From assembly GCA_046758865.1 (NCBI GenBank), contig JBHIBD010000022.1, forward strand, positions 1-34,424: a stretch of DNA of 34,424 bases, given 5' to 3'. This DNA comes from JBHIBD01 sp046758865 (GTDB lineage Bacteria; Planctomycetota; Brocadiia; Brocadiales; Bathyanammoxibiaceae). The position numbers and the translations under genes are program-made. This document shows positions 1-7,370 of the stretch, one piece after another; position 1 is the stretch's first letter, and every line of letters starts with the position of its first letter. Under the pieces are notes generated by a model that saw only the letters and a list, made by a program, of their open reading frames with translations, did no database searches and was not told the DNA's origin.

Positions 1-56
1 GAGTTTTACAGAGGTTTCCGTATTTATTACAGAGATTTTTTTCTTGACCTTTATTT

Positions 57-65
57 TGGTATAAT
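57..65 (+). promoter_or_regulatory. candidate extended -10 promoter upstream of rpsU
   Basis: TGGTATAAT matches an extended -10 element (TGnTATAAT). A TTGACC lies only 10 bases upstream of the hexamer, too close to act as its -35, so the TG extension would have to compensate. Transcription from here would run through the inverted-repeat element at 104-247 before reaching rpsU. The call rests on motif match only. Confidence 0.35.
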
Positions 66-103
66 GTAGTTTCTTTGGGCTTCAGCGGTTTTACGCAGGC
101 AAT

Positions 104-247
104 GAGACCTCTGAGAAAGTGAGAATGGCAGCACTTCAAATGTCATTGCGAGCGTAGCGAAGCAATCTCTTGCGGAAAAGCGAGATTGCTTCGTCGCTTT
201 CGCTCCTCGCAATGACGGGCTCATTTTTGACTTTTTCCAGAGGTCTC
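104..247. mobile_element. MITE-like inverted-repeat element, copy 1, with 5-bp target duplication
   Basis: The element begins GAGACCTCTG and ends CAGAGGTCTC, and is flanked by the direct repeat GCAAT at 99-103 and 248-252, the signature of a transposition event. Inside is a second long inverted repeat (about 143-164 against 181-215), the familiar 'CATTGCGAGCG ... CGCAATG' type. It has no transposase, so it would need one in trans. It lies in the leader of rpsU. A 70-codon minus-strand frame across it is only the translation of the repeat. Confidence 0.8.
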
Positions 248-287
248 GCAATAGCATTTTCATGGAAATGGGGTGAATACTTTTAGT

Positions 288-494
288 ATGGCGAAGGTTG
301 TGATAACCAGTAATGAAACGGTTAGGGAGGCCCTGAGGCGGTTTAAGAAGATTTGTGATAAGGAGGGTATAATTAACAAGTCTAAGCGTAATGCGTACTA
401 CGAAAAACCCTCAGAAAGGCGGCGGAGGGAGGAGAGCCGAAGGGTAAAGAATATCAAGAGGGCCCAACAGAAGGTAGGCTTCTTCGGTCGGTAG
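288..494 (+). CDS. rpsU: 30S ribosomal protein S21
   Basis: This 68-residue protein is a small, very basic component of the 30S subunit that helps base-pairing of the mRNA Shine-Dalgarno with 16S rRNA. It begins MAKVVITSNETVREALRRFK, the typical S21 N-terminus (xVxxxENExxExALRRFKR), followed by the Arg/Lys-rich tail with RRRREESRR. The frame is open from a GTG at 273, but ATG 288 is preferred because it gives the family N-terminus and has GGGGTGA 11 bases upstream. It stands alone, between two copies of the same inverted-repeat element. Confidence 0.95.
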   Translation: MAKVVITSNETVREALRRFKKICDKEGIINKSKRNAYYEKPSERRRREESRRVKNIKRAQQKVGFFGR

Positions 495-535
495 TTTCTT
501 TTGAAAATGGGGCAGGTGATAATGTTATCTCTACT

Positions 536-700
536 GAGACCTCTGCAAAATAACCAAAAGGATGCATAGCAATGCTACGGACCGTCATTGCGAGCGAAGT
601 GAAGCAATCTCACGTTTTCTAGTGTAAACCACTGATGAGATTGCTTCGTCGCTTTCGCTCCTCGCAATGACTGCTTTATCTTGCATTTTGCAGGGTACTC
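536..700. mobile_element. MITE-like inverted-repeat element, copy 2
   Basis: The left end is GAGACCTCTGCAAAATA and the right end ATTTTGCAGGGTACTC, imperfect inverted repeats of each other and of the ends of copy 1. The internal inverted repeat at about 584-622 and 635-670 (CGTCATTGCGAGCGAAG and its reverse complement) is the same module as in copy 1. No clear target-site duplication is seen. It lies just downstream of rpsU, so it may also fold at the 3' end of that transcript. Confidence 0.7.
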
Positions 701-762
701 TTTCCTATATCCCACCCATGTCTAATAGCACCTTGAGTATCCCCTTCTTAGAGGCGTAATTG

Positions 763-841
763 TAACGTGCCAGCTTGCCAGTCCTACGCATAGCTTTGGA
801 TGGCTTGTCTGGCACGTTAAACGTGCGAGATAAACTCGCAC
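763..841. repeat. two adjacent hairpins in the rpsU-rsfS intergenic region
   Basis: AACGTGCCAG at 763-772 pairs with CTGGCACGTT at 809-818. Directly after it, GTGCGAG at 823-829 pairs with CTCGCAC at 835-841 around a 5-base loop. No T-run follows on either strand, so this is not a standard intrinsic terminator. It lies between the convergent ends of rpsU and rsfS and may limit read-through or be another small repeat unit. Confidence 0.5.
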
Positions 842-938
842 GCTACATCTTAGAATGGCACAGGGTGTTGGAGCAGCTTTTACAGAGTTCTCATTATGTT
901 TTGCTCACGTCTGTGTAGAGAGGCAAAGGTGGGTTTAT

Positions 939-1325
939 CTATCTTGCATGCCGAAGTTCTTTGGGGACTTTGATTCGCTTACCTTGCCACGACACCCTGG
1001 GTGCATCGCCCCAGAGGAGTTCTAGGTCGTAGAAGGTCCTGGCGTCCTTGTCAAAGAGGTGGATTATTACCCCGCCATAGTCTAGCAATATCCATCTGGC
1101 GTCACTATAGCCTTCTACGCCCAGTCCCTTTGTGTTAAGGGTCTCGGTTTGTTTGTCTATCTCATCCGCAATGGCCTGGAGCTGTCGCTTATTAAGGCCG
1201 CTGCATATCACGAAGTAGTCTGTAAAAAAGGTCAGCTCTTGCAGGTCCAGTATGATAATCTCTTCTGCCTTCTTCGCATCGGCAATCTGGGCACATAGGA
1301 TTGCCAGGTCTTTAGGTGCTAGCGT
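939..1325 (-). CDS. rsfS: ribosome silencing factor RsfS (Iojap/DUF143), apparent ACG start
   Basis: RsfS binds ribosomal protein L14 (uL14) and blocks 30S-50S joining when nutrients are scarce. The family core is visible: DAKKAEEIIILDL, TFFTDYFVICSG, QAIADEI, the GxEGYSDARWILLDYG segment and VIIHLFDKDARTFYDLELLWGDA. The canonical-start frame opens only at GTG 1211, inside FVICSG, and would delete the first beta strand. Reading upstream, the family sequence continues without a break to KDLAILCAQIADAKK and reaches an in-frame TAA at 1343-1341. Between that stop and the domain there is no ATG, GTG or TTG. ACG at 1325-1323 lies 10 bases after a perfect AAGGAGG (1342-1336) and gives a 128-residue product. 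An ATG-to-ACG base error or mutation is the alternative. The gene lies 79 bases downstream of hppA, same strand. Confidence 0.85.
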   Translation of the reverse strand, partial: TLAPKDLAILCAQIADAKKAEEIIILDLQELTFFTDYFVICSGLNKRQLQAIADEIDKQTETLNTKGLGVEGYSDARWILLDYGGVIIHLFDKDARTFYDLELLWGDAPRVSWQGKRIKVPKELRHAR

Positions 1326-1335
1326 TTTTGGTGTT

Positions 1336-1342
1336 CCTCCTT
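1336..1342 (-). promoter_or_regulatory. ribosome binding site that decides the rsfS start
   Basis: AAGGAGG on the minus strand is a near-perfect Shine-Dalgarno. It follows directly on the TAA that closes the rsfS frame upstream. The only codon at a workable distance is ACG 1325-1323, which argues that translation starts there and not at the internal GTG 1211, which has no such site. Confidence 0.6.
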
Positions 1343-1404
1343 AAAGATGGTGGTTCTATAATTTTACCATAATAATAGATAGGGTGAAAAGCCTCCTTTT
1401 ATCA

Positions 1405-3684
1405 TCACTGCAGGTGTAGAAGGGCTGCTATCTTTGGGGAGTAGTTTACCACCACCCCGGCAAAGACTACAGAGACGATGGCCATCAGTTTCAATAGAAT
1501 ATTTAATGATGGTCCTGAGGTATCCTTGAACGGGTCACCAACCGTGTCACCAACTACAGCGGCCTTATGTGCGTCTGAACCCTTGCCGCCGAAGGCACCC
1601 CTTTCAATATATTTCTTGGCGTTGTCCCAGGCACCGCCTGCGTTGGCCATAAATATGGCCAGCAGGAACCCCGTTGAGAGGGAGCCTATCAATAGGCCCA
1701 TAGCCCCCGCCACACCCAGTACAAGGCCTACCGTTACAGGGATAAGGAGGGCCAAGAATGCCGGCAGTATCATTTCTCTCTGGGCACTGCGGGTGCTTAT
1801 TGCCACACAGGATGCATAGTCGGGTTTTGCCTTTCCCTCCATTATACCTGCTATTTCCCTGAACTGCCTTCTCACCTCCTCGACCATCTCTACCGCCGCC
1901 CTGCCAACTGCCCGCAACGTCAGGGCGCAGAATACGAAGGTGGTCATTGAGCCCAGGATTATCCCCACCAACACCTTTGGGTTCATAAGGGTGACGTTGT
2001 AATATGCCATGAAGTCGGCTATGCTGGCAGTGTGTACGGGCACTGTGCGACCGGGAAGCTCGATGGTCTCCACGCCTCCCCTTTCTAGGGAGATGTGTAT
2101 CTGTCCCACATAGGCGGCGAGCAAGGCCAGGGCAGTAAGGGCTGCCGAACCTATGGCAAAACCCTTTCCAGTGGCTGCGGTGGTATTACCCAGGGCGTCC
2201 AAGAGTTCTGTCCTTTCCCTTACATGGGGGGGCTGGTGGCTCATCTCGGCGTTGCCGCCCGCATTATCTGCCACAGGGCCATAGGCGTCTGTTGCCAGGG
2301 TTATCCCCAATGTGGAAAGCATACCAACGGCGGCTACCCCTACACCGTAGAGACCCAGGGCCGTGTCTGAAAAACCTCCAGCGAATGCAAAGCTCAGGAG
2401 AATGCCCGTTGCTATAGTGAATCCAGCGACGGCCGTAGAGAGCATCCCAGCGGATATGCCTCCAAGGATGACTGTGGCAGGCCCTGTAACGGCCTGGCCT
2501 GCTATCTCCCTGGTGGGAGGGTATGCTTCTGAGGTGTAATACTCGGTGATTCGGCCTATTATGACGCCTACAAGGAGCCCAGTTGCAATCGAACCCCAAA
2601 GACCCATGTGGTCGGGCATTAGTGTATATATCAGTCCACCGGAAAGTATGAGGATAAGGACGGAGCTCAGATTCACCCCTCGGCCAAAGGCCTGCAGGAG
2701 GGCCTTCTGTGAGGCATCCTCTGATGTCTTTACCACGGAGAAGCCTAGTATTGAGAGTATGACACCGAGTCCTGCCACGGACATGGGCAGTACCACTGCC
2801 TTTATGCCCAGTCCTGCCGTTACTCCAAGGGCGTTTGAGGCAAGGATGGACCCGTAATATGACTCATAGAGGTCTGCGCCCATACCGGCGACGTCACCAA
2901 CATTGTCTCCCACGTTGTCTGCTATTGTTGCTGGATTTCTTGGGTCGTCTTCAGGTATGTTTGCCTCAACCTTTCCGACCAAATCGGCCCCTACGTCGGC
3001 GGCCTTGGTGTAGATTCCGCCCCCGACCCTGGCAAAAAGGGCCTGTGAGCTTGCACCCATGGCAAAACAGAGCATGCTTAGGACTATGTGGTCCAGGGAC
3101 AGGTTTGTAAAATGGTGAAGGACAAAGAACCATAGGGAGAGGTCCAAGAGCGCCAGCCCGACCACTACCAGCCCCATTACAGCGCCGCTGTGGAGTGCGA
3201 CCTGCAGCCCCCTGTTGAGCGATTGCTTGGCCGCCTCTGCGGTGCGCGAGCTGGCCTGGGTGGCTATCCTCATCCCCAGGAAGCCTGCCAGTCCCGACAG
3301 GGTACCTGCGGTGAGGAAGCCAAAGGGCGCAAGCTTTGACTGTATCTCTAATATAAAGGCCAGCAGGAATAAAATTAGTGCAATAACGACAAAGAAGACA
3401 CCGACCACCTTGTATTGCTGACGGAGATAGGCGTAAGAGCCCTCTCTTACATGGTCGGCTATCTCTATCATCAGGCTGTCGCCAGCGGGTGAGCGCATTA
3501 CTTCTCTGTAGAATTTCGCCGCAAATAAAAGGCCCAGGACGGCCCCTATTGGTGCAAGGTACCACAGTTTAGGGATTTCCTCGACCACCGACTGTGTCTG
3601 TGCTTCGCCGCCATAGGCAACACCGAAGATGTTTAATCCTGCCAGAGCTGAGACAAGGAGAATAAGGCCCTTAAATGGCTGCAT
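1405..3684 (-). CDS. hppA: membrane-bound K+-dependent ion-translocating pyrophosphatase
   Basis: This 759-residue integral membrane enzyme hydrolyses PPi and pumps H+ and/or Na+. The substrate site is intact: DVGADLVGKVEANIPEDDP followed by NPATIADNVGDNVGDVAG (residues about 230-267), DAYGPVADNAGGNAEMS (466-482) and, near the C-terminus, GDTVGDPFKDTSGPS. GNTTAATGKG (499-508) has Ala where K+-independent enzymes have Lys, so the K+-dependent class is indicated. The helix after the active site reads GADLYESYYGSI, with the Glu placed as in Na+-transporting members. The N-terminus has an extra hydrophobic, signal-like segment ending near VAYGGEA. In anammox bacteria such pumps are associated with the anammoxosome membrane, which is context only. 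GGAGAGG lies about 11 bases before the ATG. Confidence 0.95.
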   Translation of the reverse strand: MQPFKGLILLVSALAGLNIFGVAYGGEAQTQSVVEEIPKLWYLAPIGAVLGLLFAAKFYREVMRSPAGDSLMIEIADHVREGSYAYLRQQYKVVGVFFVVIALILFLLAFILEIQSKLAPFGFLTAGTLSGLAGFLGMRIATQASSRTAEAAKQSLNRGLQVALHSGAVMGLVVVGLALLDLSLWFFVLHHFTNLSLDHIVLSMLCFAMGASSQALFARVGGGIYTKAADVGADLVGKVEANIPEDDPRNPATIADNVGDNVGDVAGMGADLYESYYGSILASNALGVTAGLGIKAVVLPMSVAGLGVILSILGFSVVKTSEDASQKALLQAFGRGVNLSSVLILILSGGLIYTLMPDHMGLWGSIATGLLVGVIIGRITEYYTSEAYPPTREIAGQAVTGPATVILGGISAGMLSTAVAGFTIATGILLSFAFAGGFSDTALGLYGVGVAAVGMLSTLGITLATDAYGPVADNAGGNAEMSHQPPHVRERTELLDALGNTTAATGKGFAIGSAALTALALLAAYVGQIHISLERGGVETIELPGRTVPVHTASIADFMAYYNVTLMNPKVLVGIILGSMTTFVFCALTLRAVGRAAVEMVEEVRRQFREIAGIMEGKAKPDYASCVAISTRSAQREMILPAFLALLIPVTVGLVLGVAGAMGLLIGSLSTGFLLAIFMANAGGAWDNAKKYIERGAFGGKGSDAHKAAVVGDTVGDPFKDTSGPSLNILLKLMAIVSVVFAGVVVNYSPKIAALLHLQ

Positions 3685-3920
3685 CTTGGTTTTTTCCTCT
3701 CCATGTAACCCTTGGTTTAGTCGTATTTTACATGGGCGTGCAATTTTTTAAAATAAAATGTGATAAATTTTATTGCATTTTACAGAATTCTTTGCTTTAT
3801 TAGCCCATCAATATAGGACAGGCGTGTGGAATAAAGCTGTGCATTTAAACAAAATTCAAGCGGGAAGTCAATACTTCCTGTAAAACTGCTTGTAGTAGTA
3901 AAGGAGGGGTGGATTAAGGG

Positions 3921-5579
3921 ATGAAACTCTTTAGATTCATTATACCAAGATATCCTTATTTCAACATTTACAGTAGGGTAAAAATGCCCCCGAGGGGAGC
4001 CGTCAGTGTGGCCACGGCAGTGGCACAGACGGGCCGCTTCAGGGTAGAAATAATAGACGAGAATAATTTTACTGGAGGCCTAGACCATAGGGTTATCCAG
4101 CAAGAGACCCCTGCCGACTTCGTGGGGCTCTACGGAGGGCTTACCTCCACCATCCCCAGGGTGTACCAGGTGGCCTCTTTTTATCAGTCGGAGGGGATAC
4201 CGACTATTGCCGGTGGTAATCACATCAATGCCATGGCAGAGGAGGCATTGACCTCTGGCATTGATATCGTGGTAAACGGTGAGGGTGAATTTGCGGTACC
4301 GGAGGTGCTGGATGCCCTGTCCAACGGCGATGACCTTAGTGCTATTCCAGGGCTCTCCCTCATGAAGGACGGGTGCGTTGCTGCCACTCAGATGAGGTTG
4401 CCCATAAAGGACTTAGACACTGTACCCATCCCTGACATGAGCCTCTTTCGTGACCTCCAGACTCCCATGCAATTCGTCCCGCTGGGCAGGACGAGGGGGT
4501 GTAACTTTGTGTGTGAGTTTTGCGCCGTTAACCAGCACCTGGGCAGGACCAGGTCCAGCTCCCCTGGTTATGTGATGGAGGAAATCGCAAAGTCTGTAGA
4601 GGGTGGTGACAGGGTTTTCTTCGTAACTGATGACAATTTTGCCGAGGACAGGGACCGTACGGCTGAGCTATGCGAGTACATTGCAGAGTATAAGCGGAAG
4701 AAGAGGGAGAAACTATATTTTGTCGTACAGGTACGGGCCGATGTTGCCAGAGACAAGAAGTTGCTTGGACTGATGAGGGCGGCTGACGTAGAGGGCTTGT
4801 GCATCGGCTATGAGTCGCCAATTGAGGAAGACCTCAAGAATATGAAAAAAGGTCTGAACATCAAAAAACTGGATGAGTACACCCAGACGCTCAAAAGTTA
4901 CGGCTTTTTCATACACGGCATGTTTATCCTGGGCTACCCTACATTTCAGGATTCATACCATAAATTGGGGATGTCCATCCGAGAGAGGGCGAACAAGTTC
5001 TGGGAATTTATAAACAGGAATAAAATCGATACAGTACAGATTGTCAAGCCTGTCCCGCTGCCGGGGACTATTCTTTCTAAGAAGCTGAAGGAAGAGAATC
5101 GGCTCTTTCCGTTGGGGGTGGTCGATTACAGCAAATACGATGGGAATTGGCTGTGCTTTGAGCCAGATGCCGGTATAGACCCCAGGGAACTTATGTACGA
5201 GACGGAGAGGCTTTTGAGGAGGTTTTACAGCTTTGGTTCACTATCGAAACTTTTCTACCAGGTACCGCTCTATCCCATGGAGCTAACCTACCGCGTCCTT
5301 AGCGGGCTGCTTCCAAGGCTCACAAACCCCACTGAGAGGGACAATATACGCTCCCTCAATGCCTTTATACGGAAAAGTTTTGAAGAAGGTAAGAGGGAAG
5401 CAGATAGAAAGTTCCGCAACGCAAGATTGAGATTGGGAGGACGGATAATCTTTGAGAAATGGAAGAGGGACTTCCGCAAGGAAGGGTTTTTAGATACTGT
5501 AGAGAATGCGAGGGCCTTCATCAAGAAGCATGCTGCAGAGATGGCTGATACATCTGCAGTGATAAAGTGTGCTGAATAG
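3921..5579 (+). CDS. B12-binding-domain radical SAM protein
   Basis: The 552-residue protein has an N-terminal cobalamin-binding-type Rossmann domain (about 1-150, with RVEIIDENN, DFVGLYGG, TIAGGNH and DIVVNGEGE). A radical SAM core follows, with C194-x3-C198-x2-C201 (RGCNFVCEFC) to bind the 4Fe-4S cluster. The C-terminal 200 residues are helical and basic. The family includes methylases and ring-forming enzymes of the BchE, HpnP and HpnR type; the substrate cannot be told from sequence. In an anammox-like host a lipid-modifying role would be attractive but is not shown. A good ribosome site (AAAGGAGGGG) precedes the ATG. It appears monocistronic and ends at a strong hairpin. Confidence 0.85.
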   Translation: MKLFRFIIPRYPYFNIYSRVKMPPRGAVSVATAVAQTGRFRVEIIDENNFTGGLDHRVIQQETPADFVGLYGGLTSTIPRVYQVASFYQSEGIPTIAGGNHINAMAEEALTSGIDIVVNGEGEFAVPEVLDALSNGDDLSAIPGLSLMKDGCVAATQMRLPIKDLDTVPIPDMSLFRDLQTPMQFVPLGRTRGCNFVCEFCAVNQHLGRTRSSSPGYVMEEIAKSVEGGDRVFFVTDDNFAEDRDRTAELCEYIAEYKRKKREKLYFVVQVRADVARDKKLLGLMRAADVEGLCIGYESPIEEDLKNMKKGLNIKKLDEYTQTLKSYGFFIHGMFILGYPTFQDSYHKLGMSIRERANKFWEFINRNKIDTVQIVKPVPLPGTILSKKLKEENRLFPLGVVDYSKYDGNWLCFEPDAGIDPRELMYETERLLRRFYSFGSLSKLFYQVPLYPMELTYRVLSGLLPRLTNPTERDNIRSLNAFIRKSFEEGKREADRKFRNARLRLGGRIIFEKWKRDFRKEGFLDTVENARAFIKKHAAEMADTSAVIKCAE

Positions 5580-5592
5580 CTGTAATTAAATT

Positions 5593-5633
5593 GGGGGGTT
5601 AGGGTATACTCTTTATGTTTACCCTAGCCCCCC
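5593..5633. terminator. strong hairpin between convergent genes
   Basis: GGGGGGTTAGGGTA (5593-5606) pairs over 14 bases, with one G-U, with TACCCTAGCCCCCC (5620-5633) around a 13-base loop. It sits just after the stop of the radical SAM gene and before the end of the convergent small gene at 5676. T-tracts are short on both sides, so it may act as a bidirectional barrier more than a textbook intrinsic terminator. Confidence 0.7.
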
Positions 5634-5675
5634 GTAAATTGTATTCTGTTCTTGACTTGCTTTGAAACAGAGCCC

Positions 5676-5825
5676 TTATTTGCTTCGTCCGCGATACCAA
5701 TATATTCCGGCGACAACGATTAGCACGACCACTGCAATGATGATGACGTTTTTAGATAAGAACCCGCCTGGTGCTCCTTCGGCTTGCGCGAGTACCCACA
5801 CCAAGCTATCCATGTTGAGGCCCAT
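5676..5825 (-). CDS. 49-residue single-pass membrane protein, paralogue A
   Basis: The frame is open further upstream (to 5879), but ATG 5825 has AAAGGAG just before it and is the best start, giving MGLNMDSLVWVLAQAEG, a hydrophobic stretch (NVIIIAVVVLIVVAGI) and the basic end YWYRGRSK. By the positive-inside rule the C-terminus should be cytoplasmic. It has the same length, layout and end as the gene at 5948-6097 (AEG near residue 15, YWYRGR near the end), so the two are tandem paralogues. A 6-bp inverted repeat, GTAGGT/ACCTAC at 5848-5870, lies in its leader. No known family is recognised; such proteins are often accessory subunits of membrane complexes. Confidence 0.7.
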   Translation of the reverse strand: MGLNMDSLVWVLAQAEGAPGGFLSKNVIIIAVVVLIVVAGIYWYRGRSK

Positions 5826-5947
5826 TGCATATCTCCTTTCTTGACTTGTAGGTGCTTTATTTGAACCTACGGTAACCAATAGCCCAGCAATTATTCCTAC
5901 GGACCTACAGCTCTCTGCGAAAAAAAGGGAGCCCCATTATTAGGGTC

Positions 5948-6097
5948 TTAGCCGGCCTTTCTCCCCCTGTACCAGTAGCCCACCCCTACACCTATTAGGA
6001 AGAGGATAGGAAGGGCGTATATATGGGGAACAAGGGGCATACCCTTTTTGCCTTCAGCTGCGGCGATTATCCACATTAGTGGGTCTGTGAACTCCAT
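5948..6097 (-). CDS. 49-residue single-pass membrane protein, paralogue B
   Basis: ATG 6097 follows AAAGGAGGG at about 9 bases and opens a 50-codon frame ending TAA at 5948: MEFTDPLMWIIAAAEGKKG, a membrane segment (about IYALPILFLIGVGVG) and the end YWYRGRKAG. Exactly the same length as the 5676-5825 product and sharing the D-x-L-x-W ... A-x-AEG ... YWYRGR pattern, which supports both as real genes. The stop is followed on the minus strand by GGGGCTCCC and seven T, a weak possible terminator. It lies 92 bases downstream of the TPR lipoprotein gene, same strand. The function is unknown. Confidence 0.7.
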   Translation of the reverse strand: MEFTDPLMWIIAAAEGKKGMPLVPHIYALPILFLIGVGVGYWYRGRKAG

Positions 6098-6189
6098 GGG
6101 GGGTTACCCTCCTTTCAGACGACTTTATTACCCTCTCTGTGTGACCCATAGGTTTTACAGATTTAAGTGTGAAAGTCAAGGAATTTTCC

Positions 6190-7011
6190 TCATCTTTCCC
6201 TTATCTCTTTTAACTTTTTGCGGACCCAGTTGGACCTTTCTCCCTTTAGCTCGAGATACTTCTCGAATGTCTCGATTGCACCAAGTTCGTCGTTCAGATG
6301 TAAGTCGTATAGAAGACCGAGGTTATAATATGCGTTGGCATAGTTGGGGTCTGCTTTTATAGCCCGCAGGTATGCCAGTTCCGCCTCATTGTATCTGGTG
6401 CTTTGAGTATAGAGCCAACCGAGATTGTTGTAGGCCTGTCGCAGTTGTTCCTTTGGCCCGTGCTTTCCCAACATCTTTACTATCTTTTCGTAAATGGGTA
6501 TAGCCCTGTCGTATTGTGAGGATTTTATAAAGGCCCTGCCTAGACGTAGGTAGAGGGTCACATCTTCTGTTTCTATCTCCGTTGCAGAGGTATAGACCTC
6601 TATTGCAGCGGCGTAGTTACCTTGTGAGTAGAGGTCCTCACCCAGCTTTATGAGTTTTTCCACCGCCCTTTTCGGGGTAGGTTCCTCCCTTGGCTTCTTT
6701 CCCTTTTCTTTTGTTTTTTCCTTCCTGAGTTGAGCCAAGTCGTCGGGGAGCGATTTTCCCTCCTTTTCGAGTCTCTCTCCTAGGGCAAGCAGTAGGTTTT
6801 CCAGGTGCTTTGAGCGTTTCTTCTCCTGGGCAAGTTGGCTCAATGCCTCTTTATATTTTTTTGAACTTTCTTTGCGTTTCTCCTTTTCTTTTTTTAATTG
6901 TGTTTTCAATTTGTCTACATCACCTTCGCCGCAGCCATGGAGGGGGGAAAAAAGGAGCATGAGAAAGATGATGCTTATGATTGGAGGCCTTTCGTTTCTG
7001 TTGAACATCAT
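6190..7011 (-). CDS. TPR-repeat lipoprotein with coiled coil
   Basis: The product (273 residues from ATG 7011) has a basic start, a hydrophobic stretch (IISIIFLMLLF) and the lipobox-like LHGC, so it should be a lipid-anchored envelope protein. A very charged coiled-coil segment (Lys/Glu-rich, about residues 32-105) follows, then at least three TPR units: AVEKLIKLGEDLYSQGNYAAA, VTLYLRLGRAFIKSSQYDRA, AYNNLGWLYTQSTRYNEAE and ANAYYNLGLLYDL. TPRs bind other proteins, so an assembly or scaffold role in the envelope is likely but the partner is unknown. The frame is also open to a TTG at 7032; the start is uncertain by a few codons because no ideal ribosome site is seen. The two 49-residue membrane proteins follow on the same strand. 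Confidence 0.8.
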   Translation of the reverse strand: MMFNRNERPPIISIIFLMLLFSPLHGCGEGDVDKLKTQLKKEKEKRKESSKKYKEALSQLAQEKKRSKHLENLLLALGERLEKEGKSLPDDLAQLRKEKTKEKGKKPREEPTPKRAVEKLIKLGEDLYSQGNYAAAIEVYTSATEIETEDVTLYLRLGRAFIKSSQYDRAIPIYEKIVKMLGKHGPKEQLRQAYNNLGWLYTQSTRYNEAELAYLRAIKADPNYANAYYNLGLLYDLHLNDELGAIETFEKYLELKGERSNWVRKKLKEIRER

Positions 7012-7114
7012 TTTAAGGTTAAGGTTCCTCAAGGCCCTTGAAACGAACGGGTAGTTATGAATGGTGTGGCTAAGAAAGCCTAGTTGTATGTGGACAGTCT
7101 AACGGCAAGGCTTC

Positions 7115-7348
7115 TTATTGTACGCAGCAGCATGTAATGGTTCTCGTAACCCCTTCAATGGTGCGTATCTTTGTCAATACCATGTCGCCAAGGCTTTGCA
7201 GGTCGGCGGTCTCTACAACCACAACAATGTCATGTGGGCCAGAAACGGCTTCAGCAGAATGAACGCCATTTATGGATTTGAGGTTGGCCAGGATCTCTGT
7301 GGTCCTGACGGAAGCTGTATCTACTAAGATATACGCCTTTACAGGCAT
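7115..7348 (-). CDS. stand-alone Lrp/AsnC-type ligand-binding (RAM) domain protein
   Basis: The 77-residue protein has the whole effector domain of Lrp/AsnC regulators without the helix-turn-helix: KAYILVDTASV, ILANLKSINGVHSAEAVSGPHDIVVVVE, and VLTKIRTIEGVTRTIT. Stand-alone domains of this type form dimers or octamers and may bind amino acids or act as partners of full-length regulators. AAGGGGAG lies before the ATG. It follows the HtpX-like protease gene by 22 bases on the same strand, so the two are probably cotranscribed. Confidence 0.85.
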   Translation of the reverse strand: MPVKAYILVDTASVRTTEILANLKSINGVHSAEAVSGPHDIVVVVETADLQSLGDMVLTKIRTIEGVTRTITCCCVQ

Positions 7349-7370
7349 ATATTGCTCCCCTTGTCACACC

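Noticed and set aside
51..263. 70-codon minus-strand frame upstream of rpsU
   Set aside because: It is the translation of the inverted-repeat element 104-247 (typical GAKATKQS/CFATLAMT repeat peptide), with no ribosome site or family.
2966..3565. 199-codon frame inside hppA on the same strand
   Set aside because: It is another frame of the clearly coding pyrophosphatase gene, with Arg/Pro-rich composition typical of shadow frames.
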